DNA of 58,411 nucleotides from a virus. Both the position numbers and the translations under genes were made by a program. Shown in pieces: positions 33,056 through 43,100 of the stretch (position 1 is its first letter; every line of letters begins with the position of its first letter). Under the pieces are notes generated by a model. The model made no database searches and had not been told where the DNA came from. It worked only from the letters and a program-made list of their open reading frames with translations. The stretch lies in the IMG/VR virus record IMGVR_UViG_3300032285_002078, positions 1-58,411 of that record; one strand, 5' to 3'.

Positions 33056-33568
33056 TTACGGAGTAACAACAGTTCCTGGTATCGTAACAGTACTATCAGC
33101 AACTGCATCGCCGCCAGGGCCTGATACTTTAAGAGATACATCGATTGTTTTGTCCTCGTTGCTACGCTCAAATGTCATAGTAACCGGATTTGGTAAATCT
33201 AGATCTTCTCGAACTTCTTTTTGAACTTTACCGTCAATTGTCCATTCAATAGTTTCAAATATTCCAGCAGCAATTGATATAAAACTATAAACTACTTCGT
33301 TTGAAGTCATTGATGTAAATTTCATGTTAATAGCTGCGCTAGGAGGACCTGGTGGTGGTGGTGGATTTGCAGCTACCCATTCTTCGTGCCATTGGCCGCC
33401 TGAAATCCATTCGTTGTCTCTAAATCGCCAGCCAACATGTACGTGGCTTGGCACTTGTTCCCAATGACCTGGGATATCATTTTTTGCAATAGCATCTGGA
33501 TGCCAAAGACCGCTAGGATCTTCGTCGTGCAGTTGCATTATTTCGTCATTTACTATTTTTGCCCACAT
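33056..33568 (-). CDS. Tail fibre assembly-like/virion protein with Ig-type domain
   Basis: A 170-residue protein. The N-terminal WAKIVNDEIMQLHDEDPSG and VGWRFRDNEWISGGQWHEEW segments recall tail-fibre-assembly proteins, which begin with a variant of VVxN and a Trp-rich turn. A proline linker NPPPPPGPPS leads to an Ig/PKD-like beta domain (TFERSNEDKTIDVSLKVSG). It follows the cysteine-rich gene by 17 bases with AAGGAA before the ATG. It may be a chaperone or cap for the adhesins. Confidence 0.62.
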   Translation of the reverse strand: MWAKIVNDEIMQLHDEDPSGLWHPDAIAKNDIPGHWEQVPSHVHVGWRFRDNEWISGGQWHEEWVAANPPPPPGPPSAAINMKFTSMTSNEVVYSFISIAAGIFETIEWTIDGKVQKEVREDLDLPNPVTMTFERSNEDKTIDVSLKVSGPGGDAVADSTVTIPGTVVTP

Positions 33569-33585
33569 AATTTATTCCTTATTAA

Positions 33586-35214
33586 TTATTTCCAATAGAT
33601 GATAGCCATGCCTGTTCCTGCATTGCTAACTCTCCAATCTAAATCGCTTGGTGGATATGCAAGAGCTGCTCCTGATCCGTTACATAAATCAAATGTTCCG
33701 CCATAACATATACATAATATATAACATCTGTTTACGCCTGCGCCACCGCCTTTGCCTGCTTTACTAGTTAAATTACAAATTCCAACGCCGCCAGATCCAC
33801 CTAATGTTCCAGCACATGTAATCACATTGGGGAATAACGATTGCTGTAATCTATCTGAACAACATACTTTGCCGGCTGTACCTAAACAACATAGTAGTGT
33901 CCAATTTACCATAGTTGAACTACTATTGTAAAAATAAGTAGAATTACAATATACATATGTCACGCCGCCAGTACCTGCACCTTCTCCTGCGTTTTCAGGA
34001 GTGCTTCCGTATGCTATTTTAGTTGCCCATTGAATTGTGCCGCACCAATATTGTGCATCAAAGCTGATACTTTTTCCAGACGATCCGCTGCCGCACATTG
34101 AATGAATATCGTGCCACGGATATGTTTTTGGAGGAGTAGACGGTGTAAATCTTGAACAAGAATGACAGCCATAATAACTACTAGTAGTTTGCACACCCCA
34201 CCAGTAACATTCTCCCTGTCCCTCATTATTATCGGCGCCGCCCCATCCACCGTGGCCTCCTCTCCAATTTCCACTCATGCAGCAATTGCCTACAATTGGT
34301 ACACATTCACAAGATGTACTTGTTTGCCATTTGGTTCCTCCTCCTCCGCCAGCTGTAGGAGGATAGTTAACATTGTAAGCATCAGGCCCGCTTTGGGCTG
34401 GACTTTGTGGAGTACAAATACAACTACAAGCAGATGCTACCATATTGCCTCTAGTTATATAGCCAATTCCGCCGCCTCCTCCTGCACTAGATCCGCCACC
34501 GCTCATACCCCATACTGTAACAGTATTAACCGCATTTTGGCCAGCGCCGCCCGTACTGTAAATCCAAGAGCCTGCAGATCCGCCGCCTGCATATCTTGCA
34601 TTACAGCAATCGTCGCCTTGATGACCTGGGGATATGGCTGTGCCAACGCCTGCATATACAATGCAATAACCGCAGCAAGTTGTGCAAGAAAAACAAATGC
34701 AAGACCCGCAATAATGACTATAGCTACTGCATAAGTTATAGTTGCATCCTGCACAACCACCGTTACTGTTCCAATCGCCTCCTGATGCAACGCCTGCAAC
34801 ACAACCAGCTGCTCCGCCACCTGTAATTGTTCTAGCAACTGCACCAGTATTAGTATATGCAATTGTAGTATCTTGCTCTTGGCGGCCAACAACAATTGTT
34901 ACTGTGCAACCTGCAGCAACTGCATCAACTTTTTCAGCATATCCGCCGCCAGATCCAGCCATTCCGCAACACTGACCAACTGTACATTTACTCTTGCCGC
35001 CGCCGCCAACAGCAATAGTACGTAAACATGTTGCACCACTAGGCAAAGTAAAAGAGTAGTTGCCCGGAGTATCTAAAATAATACGATTGGGCCAGCACTC
35101 GTTAGCATTGTACGTATACTTGTGTTGCGAAGTTTGATAACATGTTGAATTTATAACAGCATTACAACAGTTTGTTCCAACTTGTGTAGATCCTGTACTT
35201 ATATAACGACCCAT
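33586..35214 (-). CDS. Cysteine- and glycine-rich adhesin-like protein A
   Basis: About 542 residues from the ATG at 35214 (MGRYISTGSTQVGTNCC); GGGAAG precedes it, and the open frame to 35259 overlaps the upstream gene. I count 45 cysteines (8%). Glycine runs such as SGGGSSAGGGGGIGY alternate with CC, CxC and CxxC motifs. Segments RTIAVGGGGKSKC and GNYSFTLPSG resemble glycine-rich phage adhesins, which in some T4-like phages fold into polyglycine type II sandwiches at fibre tips. The cysteines could bind metal or form disulfides. It is paralogous to the next gene. Confidence 0.72.
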   Translation of the reverse strand: MGRYISTGSTQVGTNCCNAVINSTCYQTSQHKYTYNANECWPNRIILDTPGNYSFTLPSGATCLRTIAVGGGGKSKCTVGQCCGMAGSGGGYAEKVDAVAAGCTVTIVVGRQEQDTTIAYTNTGAVARTITGGGAAGCVAGVASGGDWNSNGGCAGCNYNLCSSYSHYCGSCICFSCTTCCGYCIVYAGVGTAISPGHQGDDCCNARYAGGGSAGSWIYSTGGAGQNAVNTVTVWGMSGGGSSAGGGGGIGYITRGNMVASACSCICTPQSPAQSGPDAYNVNYPPTAGGGGGTKWQTSTSCECVPIVGNCCMSGNWRGGHGGWGGADNNEGQGECYWWGVQTTSSYYGCHSCSRFTPSTPPKTYPWHDIHSMCGSGSSGKSISFDAQYWCGTIQWATKIAYGSTPENAGEGAGTGGVTYVYCNSTYFYNSSSTMVNWTLLCCLGTAGKVCCSDRLQQSLFPNVITCAGTLGGSGGVGICNLTSKAGKGGGAGVNRCYILCICYGGTFDLCNGSGAALAYPPSDLDWRVSNAGTGMAIIYWK

Positions 35215-35215
35215 T

Positions 35216-36826
35216 TTATGCTTCCCTGTAATATATAATTGCCATGCCTGTTCCGGCATTGCTTACTAGCATGTCAAGTAAACATGGAGGAAATGCTAGT
35301 GCTGGCAAAGAACCGTTACAGCAATCGTAAGTTCCACCATAGCACACACATAGTAGTTGACATTTTGATTGTCCGCCACCGCCACCTTTGCCTGCTTTAC
35401 TAGTATATCTGCACCAGTTTACGCCGCCGGATCCGCCCAGTGTTCCTGCACAAGTAACAAATGTTGGAAACAATGCATCAGACATTAACCATGCTTGATC
35501 ACATTGTCCAGTTGTTCCTAACGAACAAAGTTTTACCCAGTTTACTGGATCTTGATTAACTAACATTATCCCATGCATGGTAGGATTGCAACAAACTGAA
35601 ACAATACCGCCAGTCCCTGCACCTTCGCCAGAATTACGTGGGCGAGGGCCTACAAATCCTCCCCAGCAAGCCATATAATTAGTACGCGAACCAACTGTGC
35701 CTGGACTACCTGATCCTCTCATATCCTGTATATCCCACCAATCATGTTTTGCAATTCCGCAACATTGACTTTTTTCTCTCCAGCCTGTCCAGCAACAACT
35801 GCCGCCAAATGGATATGTACAGAATGCTTTCCAACCCCATTCGTATGTCCAGGCCTGGCCTTCTGATTGGTTGTCTCCGCCTGCGCCGCCATCGCCGCCT
35901 TTCCATACACCATTTGAGCAATCTTGTGATCCAAAACTTCTACAACCATAGCCAAAAGTGATTCTAGTGCCGCCGCCACCTTGGGCCGAACCTGGGTAAT
36001 TTGTACACCAGTTAGTACCTTCACCGTATGCTTCCCATGATCCTCCGCAAATACAATAGCAGCAATTGTAAGACCAATTGCAGCCAGCGTCACAAAAGCC
36101 GCCGATGCCAGCACCGCCGCCAACAGTTCCGCCTGTGCCACCACCACCGCCCGATCCGCAAATTCCCCATGCATAGCCACCGCATAGTGCTAAAAATGAT
36201 CCTGCACTTGCTCCACCAGCAATAGACATACCACAACAGGGACTACCTTCACTTCCAGTTGGTTCGTATTGATAAACAATACAGTATCCGCAACAAGTTG
36301 TTAAAGATATACACTTTTGGCTACCGCAATAATGACTATACGATCCACCGCAGTTATTACAAGTGAAGCCTACGCAACCGCCTCGGCTATTCCAATCTCC
36401 GCCTGTTGCGGCGCCAGGAATACAACCGGCTGCGCCGCCTGCTGTATGTACATTTGTACCATTGCAAGCAAGTGTAGTGTCAGCTTCTTGTCTGCCAACT
36501 ACCACTGTAAATGCCGTTGATCCGCCAGTGATAGCATGAATTTTCTCACTATATGCGCCGCCGGCACCTGCTGCACTATTACAGCCGTTGGTATTACCGT
36601 CGGCAGTTAAACTGATACACTTTGGTTTGCCACCACCACCAACGAGTATGGTTCTTGCACAAATTGCATTTGTAGGTGCAGTCCACGTGTAACTACCTGG
36701 TCTATCAAAGACTACTTTATATTGCCAGCATTGTTTGCCGTCATAGTAGGTCTTTGCACCAGTAACTGTAGGTGCTGTTTTTTCAGCAACACTTACAGCA
36801 TACGAAATTGGTACAAAACGTCCCAT
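35216..36826 (-). CDS. Cysteine- and glycine-rich adhesin-like protein B
   Basis: A 536-residue paralogue of the preceding protein, start MGRFVPISYAVSVAEKTAP. I also count 45 cysteines. The shared order is GSYTWTAPTNA, RTILVGGGGKPKC, a GGDWNSRGGC stretch, SYSHYCGSQKC, LTTCCGYCIVY, and the C-terminal CVCYGGTYDCCNGS and VSNAGTGMAIIYY. Gly-rich runs and CC pairs fall at similar places, but the sequence differs in detail, so the two are old duplicates. AGGAAA precedes the ATG. The arrangement suggests two alternative or paired receptor-binding proteins. Confidence 0.72.
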   Translation of the reverse strand: MGRFVPISYAVSVAEKTAPTVTGAKTYYDGKQCWQYKVVFDRPGSYTWTAPTNAICARTILVGGGGKPKCISLTADGNTNGCNSAAGAGGAYSEKIHAITGGSTAFTVVVGRQEADTTLACNGTNVHTAGGAAGCIPGAATGGDWNSRGGCVGFTCNNCGGSYSHYCGSQKCISLTTCCGYCIVYQYEPTGSEGSPCCGMSIAGGASAGSFLALCGGYAWGICGSGGGGGTGGTVGGGAGIGGFCDAGCNWSYNCCYCICGGSWEAYGEGTNWCTNYPGSAQGGGGTRITFGYGCRSFGSQDCSNGVWKGGDGGAGGDNQSEGQAWTYEWGWKAFCTYPFGGSCCWTGWREKSQCCGIAKHDWWDIQDMRGSGSPGTVGSRTNYMACWGGFVGPRPRNSGEGAGTGGIVSVCCNPTMHGIMLVNQDPVNWVKLCSLGTTGQCDQAWLMSDALFPTFVTCAGTLGGSGGVNWCRYTSKAGKGGGGGQSKCQLLCVCYGGTYDCCNGSLPALAFPPCLLDMLVSNAGTGMAIIYYREA

Positions 36827-36841
36827 ATTATCTATTTCCTA

Positions 36842-37165
36842 TTAAGTTGTACTTGTTTCAATACCGTATGCTACAGCATTAACGCTAGTTGTACTTGCGT
36901 AAACTACAATATACTTATTAGTAGCATCGCATACAAGTCCAGTACGCTCTAATACAGAGTTAGCTGGGATTGTTGTGCCGTATTCAAGGTATTCAGCACC
37001 GCCCGGTGATGTTGAGCTAGCAAGTGCTAGCCTAACAGTTACCGAAGTTGCATTTCTGTTGCAAATTGTTACGTTTACAACGGCAAATGTGCTTGCCGGA
37101 CAAGTATACAGTGTAGTATTTGTCGTTGCTGAAAGGTCTTGAGCGCCTAATCTTCCTGTTGCCAT
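36842..37165 (-). CDS. Small virion protein
   Basis: A 107-residue beta-rich protein, MATGRLGAQDLSATTNTTLY. CPASTFAVVNVTICNRNATS and VRLALASSTSPGG form strand pairs, and it ends VVYASTTSVNAVAYGIETS. Similar short proteins sit beside fibres in marine T4-like phages, probably as virion decoration or fibre-base subunits. GGAG precedes the ATG. The preceding giant fibre gene ends 16 bases upstream. Confidence 0.68.
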   Translation of the reverse strand: MATGRLGAQDLSATTNTTLYTCPASTFAVVNVTICNRNATSVTVRLALASSTSPGGAEYLEYGTTIPANSVLERTGLVCDATNKYIVVYASTTSVNAVAYGIETSTT

Positions 37166-37180
37166 AATTTAATTCTCCAA

Positions 37181-40100
37181 TTATCTTAGTAAGAAGTAGT
37201 TTAATGCTAAGGGACTACCGTCTATACCCTGTGTAAAGTTAGCTTTGTTACGTATATTTATCTGTGTACCAGCCGTATTACTGATGTTGCTACCAGTAAT
37301 TTGGATAGTTCCAGCAACAAGCGTATTTACGTTGACTGTGCTATTACCGCCACCAATTTGGCTAGCAATATATGTTCTAATAGCCTTTTGTGTTGGCACA
37401 ATAGTATCACTATTTGCACTGAATGTTGCATCAGTACTAAACTGACTAATACTTGTATTTGAGCTACCTAGTGTAACACTACCTAGTTGCAATGTCTGTA
37501 ATCCGCTCAAGTTAAATGCATTGGCATTTAATGTAGCAACACCAGTTGATTGCTGAACAGTGAACAAATTACCCACGTTAAAGTTACCGTCTTGATCGGT
37601 ACTTGTGTAGAATACGCGGCCGCCACCACTTTCTACAGTCTGTTGCGAAGGAGCTTCAGCTTGGCTTGGTGTATTTGGATAATTGGTTGTAGCAATTGTG
37701 CCAGTTCCAATACTCAAAAAGTCATGGCCAGTTAAACGAACTTGGCTGTATAATATTCGCATTGTAATTGCTACACCGTGTACTGGTGCAAGTGAAATGC
37801 TCATATTTGGACTGATTTGTAATGTAGCACTATAGTTACCTGCAGTTCCAGTTTGACTACTAATTGTTACTAACTTATAGTAATTACTATTTCCAGCAAA
37901 TTGTATGTTACTACCTAATGTAGGTATAGCAGTCATACCAGATACATTCATATACTGACTATTTTGATAAATGTCAGCATACCCACTACCACTAATTGTA
38001 GTTGTAGAACTTGTGTAACCAGTACCACGATTAGTAAATGTTGGATTACCTAAAACACCAATACCTGTTCTTACAGTATAAGTAGCAGCCGATGTTGCAT
38101 TTGGATCTCCAAGTGTAATTGTTGGAGGCGTAGCATATCCAGAACCTGGTTCGTAGATCCTAAAGCTACTAATTTGTCCACTTGTAACAACTGCGCGGGC
38201 TTCTGCTCGCGTAAAGTTAGGAATACTCAATGCACTTGTGCTGCCACTTGCAATTACTGCCCATGTAGGAGCTGCACTTGTAATTGTAATACTGCCTGTT
38301 CCGCTTGCATGAGCTGTATCAACTGTCCAAGTTGAGCTTGAACTAAATTGTGTGCCTGTTAAATTACCGGTAATTGTAGTACCAGCAATTACTCCAATAC
38401 CATTTAATACAGCACCATTAATAATACCGCTACCACTTGGTGTGCTTGTAACAGTTAATGTAGTTCCACTAATGCTACCAGTAAAGCTAGTACTTGTGTT
38501 ACCAAATGTCAATGAATTCCATGCTAAATTGCTTAATGTACGCGGAGTCCAGTTAATACCATCTGGGCTACTTGCACCTGCACCTGCACCAGTAACGCTG
38601 GTCCATGAACTACCGCTGTTACTTGTAACACTGGTAATTGGGCTCAATGATGAACTTGTACTAACTTGTATTTGATTAGTAGTTTGATTAATATTTGCAA
38701 TATAATAAGTTGTGCCGCTGGCTATTCCACCAAATGTTCCATTATAAGCTGTTGTTAGTGAGCCTGTAGCAGTGGACAATGTTTGATCTTTACCGCCAAA
38801 CGATGTAGCAATTGCAAGTTGTGTACTGCTTGGAACCGCAGTTACATAATATGTAGAACCAACTGTGTATGTTAATCCAGTAGGTGTACCAGTTGTAGTT
38901 GTTACACCTGTACCTGCATTCAATGATGTACCTAATACAAATGTTGTACTACCATTAGTACTGATAATATAGTAAGTAGTTGGGTTAGCGTAACCAGAAA
39001 TAGTACCAGTACCGCCCAATGTGCCACTAATTGTTACAGTCATACCAACAGTCAATGTTGCTGCTGTACAAGTAAATTGTCCAGCTGGGCCGGCAATTAC
39101 AACGCTAGCCAATGTTTGACTTGTTGGTAAAATTGTACCAAAACTAGTTCCTGCAAAAGTTACCGGGCTACCGACACTGATACTTGCTGTACTCGATACT
39201 GTTACCAAGTTTCTAGTAGCAATTACAGGTGTGCCTGTAGCAACAGATTGTGTAGTACTTAAACTATAGCTTGTACCAGCAACTGCAATAGTACCTGTTG
39301 AAGCAATTGATGTATTAATTGTATAAGTACCTGCGCCGCCTGATCCTGAACCAAAAGCAGTAATCCAACCAGTTAAGTTGTTTAGTGCGATACTTGAATT
39401 TTGATAGCTAACATAATTTAATGTATATGTTAATCCTGTTGGAGTACCAGCTGTAGTTGTTATAGGTGTTGAATACTGGCCGCCATTCCAAGGAGGAGTT
39501 ACGCTTAATTGGAATGTAGTAGAACCGTTTGTACGAGTAATATAATATGTATTACCAGTAGCGTAACCTGTAATAGATCCTGTACCGCCTAGTGTACCTG
39601 TAATAGTTACAGTCATACCAACTGTAAGATTAGAAGCTGTACAAATAAAGTCGCCGCTAACGTCATTAATAATTACACCAGCAAGTGTTCCTGCACTAAC
39701 TGTATATGCTAGTCCTGTAAAACTTGTACCGCCAGAAACTGAAGCTGTAGGGGCCGGGCTTACATAATAAGTACCTGCGCCGCCAGAGCCTGTTCCGTTT
39801 GCAGTAACGTAAGTTCCTGCACTTGTTACGGTTCCGCCAGCGCCTGTCGCAGTTGTTCCACTATCAAATGTACAAATACTTGTTGAACATGCTGTTACTT
39901 TAAATGTACCGTTAAAGTTGCTGTTTGCATTACCAGTAATTGTAATTGCTTGGCCTGTTGCAAAAGGTGCAGTCGATTGGACACTACTGAATGTTACAGT
40001 AGCACTTAATCCGTTTCCAGAAATACTACTAATTGATAAACTTTGTGCAACAAAGCCACCTGGCCAACTTACAACCGTGCCCGGAACAATAGTTCCAACA

Positions 40101-43100
40101 CCAACACCAGATACTGTCATAACAACTGGAGTTGCTGTAATTGTTGTACTTGACACAGTTTGGCTAATATTTACGTACCACTGGCTTGAGCTAGCTGTTG
40201 CAGTTCCGAAGATATTTGCAGAAACATAAGTTCCTCCGGTAACACCAGTTCCGCTTAAAACATAACCTACAACAATACCAGTTCCTGAAGGAGCACTGGT
40301 AACAGTCATAATGCCACCTAAACCAGTGTCTGTAGTACTAACAGGTGCAATACTTGCAGTAAATGTTACTGCTGTACCTGCTGCAATACCTGCAAACCAT
40401 GAACTTGAATTACTGGCACCGATTGAAGGTACTGAACCATTAATGTTAGGGCCGCCAATATACATACCTGCTACAGGAGTACCTACGTTTATGCCTTGTA
40501 GACTTAAATTACCACCAACTATTTGTGCATAGTTGTTAGTGACTACTGTACCACTAATTGCTTGTCCAACTGATACAGTACCAGTAACTGTTCCGCCAAC
40601 AGTTAATGTAGACCCGCTAACGCTTGAACTAGTACTTGTAAAACTATTAGTACCAGTAATAGACAATGGACCGGCAAAGATTGTGCCGCCACTTGTGTAA
40701 CTAGCACTTGCTGTACCTGATGCAGTTAATTGATAACCAGAACTAGATAAACCAATACCTGTGATAGTATAAGAACCATTATAAGCAATTGGTGTAATAC
40801 CTTGTACGCTTACTGTTCCGCCTACCAAGTATGGAACTGGTGGATAGTAAACAAATGTTACTGCCGCACTTGGTGTTCCTGCGGTTGTTACAGAATATGC
40901 ACCTGTAGTATAGCTAATTGTACTTGTTGCGGCTGTACCTGTTACAAATGTTAATGCTGTTCCGCCTGGTGTTAAACCAAGTGTTACACTTGTACTTGCA
41001 GTTACACTTAATACATAATAAATTGTGTTAGCAACGATACCAACACTAGCCAAGTTAGCACCAGTAAAGTATATTGGCATACCAACTGCCAATGGGCTTG
41101 TTGTTGCAAAAGCAAGAGTTGTTGTACCGTTACCTGTTAACGTTTGTGCTGCGATGGTGCTTGGAGTACCAATTCTAAATCTAGTTGCACCGTCTGTGTT
41201 TAAGATGAAATAGTAATTACCAGATGAATAGCTAGTGATAGAGCCTGCGGCAAACGTACCAGAGATTTGAATCAATCTGTCTGTTGAAATAAGATACGGT
41301 GAACTATTAACTGTAATCCAACCTGCTGTATCTTGAATAACTGCACCGCTTAAATTCACGGATGGCTGTGCGTAAGTAAATGTTACTACAGAACCTGTAC
41401 CAGAAGCTGTAACAATCGCCAAATTGTTTGCTGACTGTATTGACGTGGCATTAACTCCAGATACAACCATACCTGTTGCAACTGTTCCTTGGCTAACTGT
41501 TCCTGGTGTTAGTACACCTGATGCAACACCAATTACGCTGTTGCTTAATTTAGCTACAGATGTTGTTGTTGCTGTAGCAGTTGTTGAGCCGCTATTAGTT
41601 GTTAGAACCCAAGTTTGTCCGGTTGCCATACCAGCGGTACTACTTAAAGTAATTTGATTACTGCCTGTATAAGCTGCTGTTGCGGTTGGAGTTAAGTAAG
41701 CTGCTGTTGCAAGGAATGTACCTTGTCCGTATGCAATATTTTTCCAAGCATAGCTGTAAGGTAAAACTGTGTTTGGAGTTGTCCAAGTAATACCGTCAGT
41801 TGAATAAGCTGTTGCTGTGCCGCCTTGTGCAACTGCAACAAAACGTCCGTTACCCCATGCAATGCTTGTCCAATATGCACTTTGCGGCAATGAACCCGCT
41901 GTCCAAGCTGCACCATCTGTTGAATATGCAGTAGCTAAACTTGAAGTAGTTCCGCCAGTAATTGCTACAAATCGTCCTGGGCCAGTACCGTATGCAATTG
42001 CTACATAGTTGCCATTAGTAACTGCACCACCGTTACTCCATGTTGTTCCGTTAGCACTATAGGCTGTCACAGTACCGTTACCAATTGCAACAAAACGGCT
42101 GTTACCATAAGCAACACTAGTCCATGTACCAGACTGTAAACTAGTCATAGCAGTCCAGCTTGTTCCGTTAGTGCTATAATATGCAACAGTTGTTGCGGTT
42201 GAACCTGCAACAGTTACATAATATGTTGTTGAGCTAATTGATCCAGATGCAACACTAACATATGCACTTGCTGAACTTAATCCAGTCATAGCTGTCCAGT
42301 TTGCACCATCTACGCTATATGCACTATTGCCCCCTGTTGTGGAAACTGCCACAAAACGACCATTAGCATATGTTGAGCTTGACCAAGTTGTACTTGCTGG
42401 CATTGTACGACTTGTAGTTGCAAAACTTGGGCTAGTAAATGTTACTCTTGGCTCAATGCTATAAGTTGTAGTTGAATCTAATGTTGAACTAATTGCTGTT
42501 CCAACAACAACGTGGTCCCAGCCTGCTGCATTTACAATCATTGTGCTTGCTGTTACATCCGATAATCCGCTACCAATTACGCCGCCGCCTGCGGATGTAC
42601 CAACTGAGAATTGAGTTGCACTTGTAATAGCTTGAATGTAATAAACTGTACCAGTGCTGAATCCTCCAATTGCTGTACCCGTAAAAATGATTGGCTGATT
42701 TACATATAAAGTTAGTGTACTAGCTACTGTGACTAGTGCGCCAGATGCTGTAACTGCACTAGCAGTTAATGCTACAAAACTTTCTTTAGCAACATATGCT
42801 TGTTTTGATCCTGAACTGTAGTATGCAATATATCCAAACTGTCCTACACCTAGACCTGATGTAATTAACATTCTCATACCAAGATATGCTGCACTGACCG
42901 CAGTATCTGAACCAGCAATAATAATGCTATTAGTAGTACCACTTTGTGCTGTATTTGTTGCTGTTACATAGCCTGCGCCAGTAGTCAACATTCTATTTTC
43001 AAATACAGCATTATCGCGTACTTCGTCGCCTACCGCGGTGGCATTGATACCGTTTGCACTGTTAAATGTAAACGTTGTACCTGAATTAGGATATGCATTA

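Noticed and set aside
33586-36826. Possibility that the cysteine-rich frames are antisense shadows of a plus-strand gene
   Set aside because: The minus-strand frames are long, paralogous to one another, start with ribosome-binding sites and follow the flanking late genes; the plus-strand frames in this region are short and repetitive.
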